64,000 bases of DNA from Aequorivita sp. H23M31 (GCF_004022485.1 NZ_CP034951.1:434001-498000), one strand, 5' to 3'. Counted from the first letter of the stretch, positions 43,977 to 52,223 are shown. Program-made: numbers and translations. The notes: generated from the sequence alone by a model not told the origin.

Positions 43977-44080
43977 TATTCAATCAGAATTATTTCACCA
44001 GCTTTTTCTGGTTGTTCCATCCTTATTGTTTCTAAGTTTACAAATGTTTTTTTATTAGAATTGCTTTATCTGACTTTCAA

Positions 44081-44748
44081 CTAAAATGCTTTACCCATTA
44101 AAATTTTCTTTTTCCAATTCAATGGATTGGCAATAATGTATTGTTTTATACGCTGGTATGATTTTTTATTGCGGATAATGTGATCGTGATAATTGGGTTG
44201 GAAAAAATGATTGTTCCGATTGTATTTCGGAATGTTCATTCCGTTTTCATCAATATAATCATCAATTTTTGAATTCACCGCCGATTTAAACCCCGCAATA
44301 AATGACGAAATCGATTTTGGCATGCGGTGGAATGGTTTTGTTTTTGGTGGTTACGTGGGTGGTATCGCGGATTTGGGTAGAGCGCACGGCCGTGCGCCTC
44401 TACCGGGTTATGCGCATCATCGGGGTCAGGGTTATCAACGCCATCGTGCGCATCAATACGGTTTTTTTGATTATCCAATACCACAATGGCATGAATATGA
44501 TTGGGCATGATTACATATTCATCCAAAAACAATTCATTTCGGATTTCAAATGATTTCAACCATTCGTCGCGAACGATTTTTCCAAAATCGGATAGAATCA
44601 TGTTTCCATTGACAATTGCGCCTAAATTACATACCCGATTTTGATACACTAGGGTAATAAAATAACGTCCGACATTGGAATAATCCCAACCAGGTTTTCG
44701 GTGCGATTGGATTCGATATTTATTTTTATATCGTTCCATATCATACAC
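44081..44748 (-). pseudogene. REP-associated tyrosine transposase (RAYT), broken by frameshifts
   Basis: The N-terminal part (44748 on) reads RKPGWDYSNVGRYFITLVYQ and contains the HUH motif MPNHIHAIV of the IS200/REP-associated Y1 transposases. The C-terminal part lies in another frame: RMPKSISSFIAGFKSAV and NHFFQPNYHDHIIRN, where Tyr of NYHDHI is the expected nucleophile. Between them a third frame reads IRDTTHVTTKNK, so at least two single-base indels (near 44355-44360 and 44335-44340) break the gene. The linker contains the palindrome at 44382-44397. The intact protein would have about 220 residues. Confidence 0.82.
44382..44397. repeat. 16-bp perfect GC-rich palindrome inside the RAYT linker
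   Basis: GCGCACGGCCGTGCGC is perfectly self-complementary. It lies in the variable part of the transposase gene and encodes AHGRA on the minus strand. It shares GGCGCAC and ACGGCCGT with the element at 46081-46140. Confidence 0.6.
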
Positions 44749-44826
44749 GTTATTAATATTTCGTGCTACTCATTGATTATCAAAGCAGTTTGATGATGGG
44801 AAAAAATACTAAGATACGGTTAATTA

Positions 44827-45597
44827 CTATTTACCAATAGCATCCAATGGGCACACATCCTTATAATATTCAATGAATGTGGGTATATCAGAAACCGAAA
44901 TTTTGTTTTCCTGCAAATCCTTTTTTATGATAGCACAGTCCGAAAGAAATTCCTCTGCCTTCTTTAGGAAACGTTTATTTTTCTCCACCTTATATATTTT
45001 ATCCAATCCCAATCTCGAGATGTAGTAAATTAAAGTGGGCGCTTTACCATAAGCAATACTATAATTCAAGCCATTATAATAAGAATATCGCATAGGAAGA
45101 ACCATTTCCTTTCCATTAGGTAAGGTGATAGTATCGGAAGTTTTAAGACGTCTATTAAAATCCAGATTTCGTTCAAACCTATCTATCGCCATTAATTCTC
45201 CCATACTCTGACGATCAAATTCTGAATAGAAAAGCTGGGCGGAATCATTGGAATTTATATATATCTGAAAAACGTCGTCATAAATAAGTTCTACAAATAT
45301 TTTGAATTTGGAGTAATTGTGGTTTACATACTGAAAAACTCTTTCGTTTTCAGTATTGGGATTGCTATATATCTTATAAATCAGTTCATAATTAAGTTTC
45401 TGGGGTTTACCACCTTCTTCTTGTTTAAAGTGTGGCGAAAAAGCAGAATTAGCCAATTTTAGAAGTCCACTTTGGACAGTGCTATCCTTAAAAACAATTT
45501 TACTATTAACATACGGCGTTACCCGCAACTCGTAATCCTGTGAAACACAGATTGAATAATTGAAAAGGATAAAGATTAAAAGAAAGTTTTTTATCAT
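44827..45597 (-). CDS. Exported protein of unknown function
   Basis: This 256-residue protein has a signal peptide (MIKNFLLIFILFNYSICVS). The mature chain has mixed alpha/beta character, with YVNSKIVFKDSTVQSGLLKL near the start and a helical end holding FLSDCAIIKKDLQ and YYKDVCPLDAIG. The two Cys there may pair. I do not recognise a family. It stands alone beside the broken transposase. Confidence 0.7.
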   Translation of the reverse strand: MIKNFLLIFILFNYSICVSQDYELRVTPYVNSKIVFKDSTVQSGLLKLANSAFSPHFKQEEGGKPQKLNYELIYKIYSNPNTENERVFQYVNHNYSKFKIFVELIYDDVFQIYINSNDSAQLFYSEFDRQSMGELMAIDRFERNLDFNRRLKTSDTITLPNGKEMVLPMRYSYYNGLNYSIAYGKAPTLIYYISRLGLDKIYKVEKNKRFLKKAEEFLSDCAIIKKDLQENKISVSDIPTFIEYYKDVCPLDAIGK

Positions 45598-45761
45598 AAT
45601 TTATTCTTGAGTGATGGAGGCAAATCGAGACTTTGGTTTGTTTAAGGCATGCTTATAAAAAGCTCAAGACGTTCCTAGTTGTATAAAAGCCTAATTTAAC
45701 ACTAATGCCCAATTGCGCCAAACCCTACTAAAGCAGTTTAGCCATTTTTATACTTTCCACT

Positions 45762-45974
45762 TTACTGGTTACAACAAGATTTATTTTCTTGAATTGATGG
45801 ACAGGGAACAGTTCCATAACTACAAAAAACACAGCAATCGCCCGCCAAGGGTTTTAATTGGCTTTTGCAGTTTTCGCATTCATAGAAAAACTGACAAGCA
45901 TTTGTCGGCATTTCTTCTACTTTTTGTTGGCCACAATTTGGGCAGGTTATGGTTGAGGTGAATATTAATTTCAT
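45762..45974 (-). CDS. Cysteine-rich GDCCVFCSYG-type small protein
   Basis: This 70-residue protein has the motif GDCCVFCSYGTVPCPSIQ (48-65), preceded by a zinc-ribbon-like pair CPNCGQ and YECENC. It has 11 Cys in 70 residues. Proteins with this signature occur in many bacteria, often near mercury or other metal-resistance genes; none is visible here. Metal binding is likely, the role is unknown. Confidence 0.82.
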   Translation of the reverse strand: MKLIFTSTITCPNCGQQKVEEMPTNACQFFYECENCKSQLKPLAGDCCVFCSYGTVPCPSIQENKSCCNQ

Positions 45975-46062
45975 TTTGTTCCGTCGTGTTAATGGACAAC
46001 CTGTGATGGTTAGAATTTATCCTAATAATAAATCGTAGATTCGGACCTGGTTTTATTGATTT

Positions 46063-46080
46063 CCTGAGCCTGTCGAAGGG
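46063..46080. repeat. Dispersed spacer repeat CCTGAGCCTGTCGAAGGG
   Basis: The sequence CCTGAGCCTGTCGAAGG is an extragenic repeat that I know from many bacterial genomes, usually in spacers. Here it sits next to the GC-rich element at 46081-46140. Confidence 0.55.
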
Positions 46081-46140
46081 TACGGTGGTGTGAAAGGCGC
46101 ACCGTGGGCTTACGGCTCACGGCCGTCTACTCGATTGCCC
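46081..46140. mobile_element. GC-rich hairpin fragment, REP-like or group II intron remnant
   Basis: The 60-bp stretch has ACGGTGGTG, GGCGCACCGTGGGC, TTACGGCTCACGGCCGTC and TACTCGATTG. GTGGGC pairs with GCTCAC, and ACGGCCGT is a palindrome. The text reminds me of the 3' part of bacterial group II introns after the maturase gene, but no reverse transcriptase is present. It also shares words with the palindrome in the RAYT gene. It may be a small remnant of either. Confidence 0.35.
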
Positions 46141-46162
46141 TTAGTACTCCCATTAACTTTAC

Positions 46163-46393
46163 TCAATAATCTTGTATCAATATTTCTGTCGGGATGTTTA
46201 AATCAGCGTTCAGTTTTCGGAAATCGGGTCGAACATATCTATTGGAAAATTCTCATTTTCGTAATTCAATTACCATTGCCAAAATTTCCAATTCGTCGCC
46301 TTCTTCGGTTCCTCTTTTAGCATCGAAAATAACCTCAAAGCGCTCAAGTGCTTTTTGGTAATCCGCTTGGTTTGTAATTGGTTTTATTTTCAT
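46163..46393 (-). pseudogene. HigA-type antitoxin relic with the HTH deleted
   Basis: The ATG at 46393 gives MKIKPITNQADYQKALERFE and TEEGDELEILAMVIE, the N-terminus of HigA-like antitoxins. A frameshift follows, after which another frame reads YENENFPIDMFDPIS. Directly after that the end of the family appears: KLNADLNIPTEILIQDY with stop at 46163. The roughly 50-residue HTH that should lie between FDPIS and KLNADL is missing. It is therefore a non-functional antitoxin remnant. Confidence 0.8.
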
Positions 46394-46394
46394 C

Positions 46395-46664
46395 TTAAAT
46401 TTCATTTGCGTTTATTTTATCATACCCGCCTGCCGGACGGGCAGGTTCCCCGTAAGTTCCGATAAAGCGTTTCCACGCCAGTTGATATTCAAAATTAAAC
46501 TTATCAGTCAGTCGGTAATCGTTTCCTTTAATATTAAATACAATTCGGTGGTCTTTCAGAATATTTTCGCTAAGTTGGGGAGGATAAAGCTTAGGCTTCC
46601 TTCCAAATGTATCAAAAATATTTCTTCAACTTCCTATTTATGTTTTAATTTCAGGTGCTTCCAT
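46395..46664 (-). pseudogene. HigB-type toxin relic carrying an in-frame palindromic insert
   Basis: From the ATG at 46664 the frame reads MEAPEIKT, has stops at codons 9 and 13, and then RNIFDTFGRKPKLYPPQ, LKDHRIVFNIKGNDYRL, FEYQLAWKRFIGTYGE and YDKINANEI to a TAA at 46395. The family motif is RFIGTHxEYDxI. Here seven residues (PARPAGG) are inserted between E and Y, encoded exactly by the 21-bp palindromic repeat at 46425-46445. The early stops make it a pseudogene. It lies just before the higA relic. Confidence 0.82.
46425..46445. repeat. 21-bp palindromic repeat inserted in the higB relic
   Basis: CCCGCCTGCCGGACGGGCAGG contains GCCTGCC and GGGCAGG as inverted arms. It is far richer in GC than its surroundings. 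It adds 21 bp, seven codons, without breaking the frame of the higB relic. Confidence 0.75.
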
Positions 46665-46666
46665 AA

Positions 46667-46692
46667 AAAAACCTTCCCGTGAGGAAAGGTTT
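46667..46692 (-). terminator. Intrinsic terminator of the prohibitin gene
   Basis: On the minus strand AAACCTTTCC pairs with GGAAGGTTT around a short loop and is followed by TTTTTTT. It lies about 75 nt after the prohibitin stop and directly before the higB relic. Confidence 0.7.
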
Positions 46693-46737
46693 ATTATTAA
46701 TTGAGATTAAGGTTTTATATCATAGAATATTAATTAG

Positions 46738-46760
46738 GTCTCGACTGCGCTCGACCTGAC
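46738..46760. repeat. Dispersed palindromic repeat TCGACTGCGCTCGA
   Basis: AGGTC and GACCT flank TCGACTGCGCTCGA, a spacer repeat I know from many flavobacterial genomes. It lies a few bases after the prohibitin stop. Confidence 0.55.
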
Positions 46761-46765
46761 ATTGA

Positions 46766-47581
46766 TCAATTATTCCCTAAAATCAAAGGCAGGCCATCTT
46801 TTCCGGAGCCAATTACAATTACCTTGGAGTTCTCAGATTTAGAGAGTTCCACGGTGGCCTGAATACCTTTTTCCTTCAATATATTATCCGTTATGGAAGC
46901 ACTAAGGATGGAGTTTGCTCTTGCTTTACCTTCTGCTTCTATCCGTTGTCTTTCTGCTTCTTTTGTGGCTTTTTCAAGACGGAACTCGTATTCTAAAGAT
47001 TCCTGCTCTTGGCGCAGTTTACGCTCGATTGCATCTTTAATTGTCGGTGGAAGAGTTACGTCGCGGACCAATACTTCATTTAACTGAATATACTGCTTGT
47101 CCAATATTTTTTTCGTTTCTTCAAATATTTCATCTTGTATTGCATCTCGCTTACTGGAATATAATTGTTCCGGAGTATAACGACCAACAACGCTTCTGGC
47201 AGCACTTCTAATGGCGGGCATAATTACCCGTTGTAAATAGTTTTCACCTTTTTCTTGGTGCAATTTTGCCACATCAGAATAAACTGGTTGATACCAAGCC
47301 GAAGCATCCAGCTTAATTTCAAGTCCGTTAGAAGAAAGAACCTGCATTTTATCTGAAAGTTCTTGCTGTCTGGCTTCATAAATAAATACTCGGTTCCATG
47401 GAGCAATGAGGTGGAAGCCTTCTCCCAATGGTGGTTTATTGGTTACAACTCCCTTTCCAAAGGTTTCATAAAGAACCCCGACATGTCCGGATTTAATAGT
47501 TACCGATGATTTTGCAATGATGATGATAAGTACTACGATTCCGATAATTACGGGTATAGTAAGCCTAGGTAATCTTTCCAT
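46766..47581 (-). CDS. Prohibitin/SPFH family membrane protein
   Basis: This 271-residue protein has an N-terminal membrane helix (IPVIIGIVVLIIIIA), the SPFH domain (about 28-200, GHVGVLYETFGKGV, then DASAWYQPV) and a charged coiled coil (YEFRLEKATKEAERQRIEAE). It would form ring-like assemblies at the inner membrane and shape membrane domains or regulate proteases such as FtsH. The order with the VWA protein 18 nt upstream suggests co-transcription. Confidence 0.9.
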   Translation of the reverse strand: MERLPRLTIPVIIGIVVLIIIIAKSSVTIKSGHVGVLYETFGKGVVTNKPPLGEGFHLIAPWNRVFIYEARQQELSDKMQVLSSNGLEIKLDASAWYQPVYSDVAKLHQEKGENYLQRVIMPAIRSAARSVVGRYTPEQLYSSKRDAIQDEIFEETKKILDKQYIQLNEVLVRDVTLPPTIKDAIERKLRQEQESLEYEFRLEKATKEAERQRIEAEGKARANSILSASITDNILKEKGIQATVELSKSENSKVIVIGSGKDGLPLILGNN

Positions 47582-47599
47582 TCTATTATTTGTTGTTTT

Positions 47600-49633
47600 T
47601 TAAATTAGTCCGTTGTATTTTCTGATAAACCATTCTCCCGCGAGGGTAAGAACAATTAAGACCAAGAGGTATTTCCAATCAATTAAGGGAACGGTTTTTC
47701 GTTCAGCCTTTTGGATATTTTGAAAATTTTTGTCTGCAAGAAGTTGATCAATTAGAAGGTTAGTATCAGTTATTAAATATTCCTTTCCGCCGGTGTTTTC
47801 TGCAACTCGGCGAAGTTTGGCAATATCGGCATTTAAAAACTGTTGCTCTACATTAAAGTCCAAAATGGTAAAGTTGCCGCTTTTTGAAACTTCTTCATTT
47901 GCTACGGAAATAGTGAAGGAGTATTCTCCAGCGGGAAGACTGTTTAAATCCACTTCATAAAAATTATTTCGCAATAGCATTGGGAAAACTGTCTGCTTTT
48001 CGGTTTCGGAATTCACCACAGTAATATTCAAGGAAGCACGATTGTCAAAAACATAGTTTTTATCAAAATATTGAGCTGAAATTTTTATGGGATTATTGTT
48101 GTAATAAAAGGTTTCTGAGGAAACTTCTAACCTGCTCCTTCGTTTATTGGAGGCTAGATATTGTACTAGACTTCCGATAAATCCATCAAAATCCTGAAAG
48201 CTATCGGTTTTCAAAAAACTACCTGCACGCCAACGCCAAAAGCCTTCGCCATCCCAAATGGCATTACGCCGTCCGTTGATTTCCATAGTCGCCAATAAGG
48301 GACTTTCGGAAGTAATTCCACGTATAGTCTGATCTAACATAACTTCGTGAGGCACATTAATGGATAGCTCTCCAAATTGCGTATGCAGCGGTGGAAAATC
48401 ATCAAAACCTAAGTCTTCAACCGCAAAACTTCCATAGTTAGAATTTAATTTTCCCTGCACATCTTCCTTTTGTCTAGTTGAGTTTTTTTTGAAATTCTCT
48501 TGGGCCGAGTTCAGAAAAGTCCAATCTGTTTCCAGACCAGCAATTGTCCAAGCGTTTTTATTCAATTTTTCCAATTCTGAAAAAACGGCAGCAAAACTTC
48601 TATCAGGCTGATAAAGAATTACCAGTTGATAATCATTAAGCAAATTAATAGCCTCCACAGGTTTTTTAAAGGTAACCGTCCGTTGTTCGTTGGATGTAAT
48701 GGATTTTTTTAACGCACCCAAATCTGGGTGAGTGAGTTTACTTACAATCAAAATATTAGTGGCTTGATCAATTACCTCAACTGCAAAATGTTTAATGTTG
48801 TTTGTCCTGTTCTTTTCATTCTCCAACGGAAGTATTTGTGCAGTATATTTTTGAAGGCCTACGCTATTCGCTGGAAGGTTAAAGTTTAACGTACTGGAAT
48901 TTTCCTTCTCAGAAAACGAAACCTTAGAACGGTAAACAGTCGAAGTTCCTTGGGTAATAACAAATTCTGAATTTACATCACTCGTGCCACTGTATGTCAA
49001 TATTACCTCAACGGGAAATTGATTTTTTAAAAAGGCATACCTGTTGGTGTTCAATTGACCTATTTTCAAATCTGTATACTGAACGGAATCTCCAAGGACT
49101 ATAGGATAAATCGGGTTCTTGAACGTTGATGAAGAGAATTCGTAATCATTTCCCAAAGTCTGATTTCCATCCGTTATAAGAATAGTTGGTGCGCTTCGGT
49201 TCTTAAAAATTTCATTAACTGAAGAAAGTGCTTCGGAAATATTGGTATTCTTTTCTGCAAAAGAAAGGGTATCACTTTTCCTAAATTTACTTCCGAAGGA
49301 AAAATATGAAATATCGAACTTTTCATTAAGCTTCTTGTTTTCCTTCAGCTCAGTAATTAAATCCAACACATTATTATTCTGGCCCAACACTTCCACTGAG
49401 GCCGAATTATCTATTAATACGGGAAGTTTGGGCTTGTCAGTTGTATAGGTCTCACTCTCAAATTTCGGGTTGATAATAAGTAGAAGAATAGAAAAAATTG
49501 TAATAAACCTAAGAATCCCAAATATCCAACTCAGCCTTTGGCTTTGCTTTGACTTATAGCCATACATAAAAATCGCCAGAGCAATGGAAATTACACTCGC
49601 GAGGATTATATAAAGTATGGTTTCTGTGGACAC
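47600..49633 (-). CDS. Membrane-anchored VWA-domain protein
   Basis: This 677-residue protein starts at a GTG. It has two N-terminal transmembrane helices (about 6-24 and 37-58), then a von Willebrand A domain with the MIDAS DNSAS (about 74-80) and LITDGNQT, followed by Ig-like beta regions. A C-terminal transmembrane helix (LLVLIVLTLAGEWFI) ends the chain. The layout is like the BatA/BatB or 'DUF4159-type' membrane proteins of Bacteroidetes; the exact role is unknown. It precedes the prohibitin gene by 18 nt. Confidence 0.82.
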   Translation of the reverse strand: MSTETILYIILASVISIALAIFMYGYKSKQSQRLSWIFGILRFITIFSILLLIINPKFESETYTTDKPKLPVLIDNSASVEVLGQNNNVLDLITELKENKKLNEKFDISYFSFGSKFRKSDTLSFAEKNTNISEALSSVNEIFKNRSAPTILITDGNQTLGNDYEFSSSTFKNPIYPIVLGDSVQYTDLKIGQLNTNRYAFLKNQFPVEVILTYSGTSDVNSEFVITQGTSTVYRSKVSFSEKENSSTLNFNLPANSVGLQKYTAQILPLENEKNRTNNIKHFAVEVIDQATNILIVSKLTHPDLGALKKSITSNEQRTVTFKKPVEAINLLNDYQLVILYQPDRSFAAVFSELEKLNKNAWTIAGLETDWTFLNSAQENFKKNSTRQKEDVQGKLNSNYGSFAVEDLGFDDFPPLHTQFGELSINVPHEVMLDQTIRGITSESPLLATMEINGRRNAIWDGEGFWRWRAGSFLKTDSFQDFDGFIGSLVQYLASNKRRSRLEVSSETFYYNNNPIKISAQYFDKNYVFDNRASLNITVVNSETEKQTVFPMLLRNNFYEVDLNSLPAGEYSFTISVANEEVSKSGNFTILDFNVEQQFLNADIAKLRRVAENTGGKEYLITDTNLLIDQLLADKNFQNIQKAERKTVPLIDWKYLLVLIVLTLAGEWFIRKYNGLI

Positions 49634-49912
49634 GTGGGGGTTTGGGTTGGAGTTTGGGGTTTAACTGTTGTAGCTTATAATTTAAGGTCGCAGGTTGCAG
49701 TTGCAAGTTTTGAATATTTAAAAGTTTATGAGTTTAAATGTTGTTTCGGGGAGTTGAGGAGTCGATGAGTTGAGGAGTTGAGGAGTTGAGGAGTCGATGA
49801 GTTGAGGAGTTGAGGAGTTGAGGAGTAAAAGAAATGTTTAATAATTTTACTGTCTCTTAACTACCGTCTACCAACCACAAACTACAACCTAGAAACCACT
49901 ACCCACAAACCC
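49634..49912. repeat. Octamer tandem array GAGTTGAG and word-like spacer
   Basis: At 49751-49822 nine octamers follow in register: seven GAGTTGAG and two GAGTCGAT spaced 32 bp apart, so the higher unit is four octamers long. The flanks contain word-like G/T repeats such as GGTTTGGGTTGG and GGTTGCAGTTGCAAG. No gene is present. Confidence 0.8.
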
Positions 49913-50659
49913 TTACGTAAGCATTCCTCCATCAACATTCAGCACCTGTCCGGTTACGTAGGCAGAAAGATCGCTGGCTAAGAATACACAAACGTTGGCG
50001 ATATCCTCGGGCTCTCCTCCGCGTTTTAGAGGAATAGCATCGCGCCAGCCTTGAACTGTTTTTTCATCTAGTTTGCCTGTCATTTCGGTTTCGACAAATC
50101 CGGGGGCAATTACGTTGCAGCGGATATTTCGGGATCCTAATTCCAAGGCAACGGATTTTGAGAACCCAATGATACCGGCTTTCGAGGCGGCATAATTTGC
50201 TTGGCCTGCATTTCCTTTAACTCCTACTACCGAGCTCATATTGATTATTGATCCCTTTCGCTGTTTCAGCATGGTGCGCTGAACGGCTTTGGTCATATTA
50301 AAAACCGATTTTAAGTTAACCTCAATTACCTTGTCAAAATCTTCTTCGGAAATACGCATCAACAGATTGTCCTTGGTAATTCCTGCATTGTTCACAAGAA
50401 TATCGATGCTTCCAAAATCCTTTATTACTTCCTCCGCCAATTGTTGTGAGTCCTCATAAGATGCAGCATTACTTTGGTAAGCCTTTGCTTTAACCCCGGT
50501 TTTAGAAACTTCTTCGGCCAAAGTGTTTGCCGCTTCTGCTGAAGAGCTATAGGTGAAAGCCACATTGGCTCCATGTTGTGCGAATACCTCAACAATTCCT
50601 TTTCCTATGCCGCGACTACCGCCAGTAATGATTGCTGTTTTTCCTTCGAGTAATTTCAT
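49913..50659 (-). CDS. fabG: 3-oxoacyl-ACP reductase FabG
   Basis: This 248-residue short-chain dehydrogenase has the NADP motif TGGSRGIGKG, LVNNAGIT, the Ser-Tyr-Lys triad (MSSVVG, NYAASKAG) and the end GQVLNVDGGML. It reduces 3-oxoacyl-ACP in each cycle of fatty acid synthesis. It lies 177 bp after sucD with a terminator between them, so it has its own promoter. Confidence 0.94.
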   Translation of the reverse strand: MKLLEGKTAIITGGSRGIGKGIVEVFAQHGANVAFTYSSSAEAANTLAEEVSKTGVKAKAYQSNAASYEDSQQLAEEVIKDFGSIDILVNNAGITKDNLLMRISEEDFDKVIEVNLKSVFNMTKAVQRTMLKQRKGSIINMSSVVGVKGNAGQANYAASKAGIIGFSKSVALELGSRNIRCNVIAPGFVETEMTGKLDEKTVQGWRDAIPLKRGGEPEDIANVCVFLASDLSAYVTGQVLNVDGGMLT

Positions 50660-50788
50660 ATTTTAAATCAGTTTATTATTTATTCTAAAAATATCAAGTC
50701 TATTCTCTTAAATGCAGTATTGGCTCTGCATATAGCGCTTGAAAGGTTTGGATTCAAATATAACAAAAGGTTGTGGGTTCTCCATAAA

Positions 50789-50817
50789 AAAGACCCTGTG
50801 AATTTCACAGAGTCTTT
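50789..50817 (-). terminator. Intrinsic terminator of sucD
   Basis: AAAGACCCTGTGAA pairs with TTCACAGAGTCTTT with one small bulge. It lies 20 nt after the sucD stop. Confidence 0.8.
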
Positions 50818-50836
50818 CGTTGTATTTCGATAAATT

Positions 50837-51709
50837 TTAGCCTAGAATCTCAGCTACCTTCTTACCAATTTCAGCAGGGGAATCTACTACGTGTATTCCA
50901 CATTCGCGCATAACTTTTTTCTTGGCCTGAGCGGTATCCTCACTTCCGCCAACAATTGCACCAGCGTGGCCCATAGTGCGTCCGGCAGGAGCGGTTTCAC
51001 CAGCAATAAATCCGATTATCGGTTTTTTAATGCCACTCTCCTTATACCATTTTGCGGCATCAATTTCAAGCTGGCCACCAATTTCGCCGATCATAACCAC
51101 GGCCTCACTTTCGGGGTCTGTAATAAGCATTTCCAAAGCTTCCTTGGTTGTTGTTCCAATAATTGGATCCCCACCAATTCCGATAGCAGTGGTAATTCCC
51201 AAACCTTGTTTTACAACTTGGTCGGCAGCCTCGTAAGTAAGTGTTCCAGATTTTGAAACGATACCAACGGTTCCTTTTTTAAATACGAAACCTGGCATAA
51301 TACCAACTTTTGCCTCACCAGGAGTAATCACGCCAGGACAGTTAGGGCCGATAAGACGGCAGTCTCTATCCTTAATGTAATCTGAAGCCATAATCATGTC
51401 TTTTACCGGAATGCCCTCAGTAATTGTAATAATGACTTTTATTCCCGCATCGGCAGCTTCCATAATTGCATCGGCAGCAAATGCTGGCGGTACAAAAATA
51501 ATAGAGGTGTTTGCTCCAGTTTCTTTTACGGCATCTTCCACAGTATTAAAAACAGGACGATCTAGATGGCTCTGCCCTCCCTTACCAGGAGTAACGCCAC
51601 CAACCACATTGGTTCCATATTCAATCATCTGTTCGGCATGAAAGGAACCTTCACTTCCGGTGAAACCTTGCACTATTACTTTTGAATCCTTATTTACTAA
51701 AACGCTCAT
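50837..51709 (-). CDS. sucD: Succinyl-CoA ligase alpha subunit
   Basis: This 290-residue protein has the CoA-binding Rossmann fold (VQGFTGSEGSFHAEQMIEYG), IGPNCPGVITPGE, and the catalytic phospho-His in GRTMGHAGAIVGG near residue 247. With SucC it forms succinyl-CoA synthetase of the citric acid cycle. No sucC is adjacent, which is common in Flavobacteriaceae. Confidence 0.95.
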   Translation of the reverse strand: MSVLVNKDSKVIVQGFTGSEGSFHAEQMIEYGTNVVGGVTPGKGGQSHLDRPVFNTVEDAVKETGANTSIIFVPPAFAADAIMEAADAGIKVIITITEGIPVKDMIMASDYIKDRDCRLIGPNCPGVITPGEAKVGIMPGFVFKKGTVGIVSKSGTLTYEAADQVVKQGLGITTAIGIGGDPIIGTTTKEALEMLITDPESEAVVMIGEIGGQLEIDAAKWYKESGIKKPIIGFIAGETAPAGRTMGHAGAIVGGSEDTAQAKKKVMRECGIHVVDSPAEIGKKVAEILG

Positions 51710-51771
51710 TTTTAAGTATTTTCTATTAATTATCTCTATGTGTTGTTTAATCTGTTTCTATTAAAATCCTG

Positions 51772-51779
51772 CAAAGATA
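51772..51779 (-). promoter_or_regulatory. Likely -7 element of sucD
   Basis: TATCTTTG on the minus strand matches TAnnTTTG, 62 nt before the sucD ATG. No TTG is found at the right distance. Confidence 0.5.
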
Positions 51780-51809
51780 TAGTTTATGACCAAGTCTTTT
51801 AGGGTGATT

Positions 51810-52223
51810 CTAAATTTTAACCCTATCATAACCTTCATTAGTGTCGTCATTGCTGGTTACTGGTTGGCTCACTTGGTGACCGCGGAATATTTTTCCATCC
51901 TTCACTTCCCAAATGGCAATAAAATGTGCAATCCCCATTTCTTCATCAGGGTTTTCCATAGTTCGTACGTAGTATTTGTAGCGAATGGTAACGTGATTAC
52001 CGTCGGCAAGCAGATGGCTTACTTCAAGACGTAAATCCTGATAGGTTCTTCGAATTTCATCAAAAAAGTTTACAAGATCATCGTAATGCATTATGGAGAG
52101 ACCAATGGGACTGTTCCATAATAAAACCAAATCGGGATGGAAGTAACGCTCGAGGACCGTGTTGTCCTTTAAAATATCGGAACGGTAAAAATCTCTGACA
52201 ACTTCTTTTGCTTTATTACTCAT
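51810..52223 (-). CDS. NTF2-like/SnoaL-like protein
   Basis: This 137-residue protein has a cone-shaped alpha+beta NTF2 pattern: VVRDFYRSDILKDNTVLERY, FHPDLVLLWNSPIG, YDDLVNFFDEIRRTY, then four strands with HVTIRYKYYVRTMEN and FIAIWEVKDGKIFRGHQVSQ. Such folds serve as small enzymes or binding proteins. Its ATG overlaps the end of the LpxD-like gene, so they are coupled. The ligand is unknown. Confidence 0.8.
   Translation of the reverse strand: MSNKAKEVVRDFYRSDILKDNTVLERYFHPDLVLLWNSPIGLSIMHYDDLVNFFDEIRRTYQDLRLEVSHLLADGNHVTIRYKYYVRTMENPDEEMGIAHFIAIWEVKDGKIFRGHQVSQPVTSNDDTNEGYDRVKI

Noticed and set aside
46081-46140. Complete group II intron
   Set aside because: No reverse transcriptase and far too short; at most a fragment.
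50891-51641. Plus-strand frames opposite sucD
   Set aside because: Shadows caused by codon composition of sucD.
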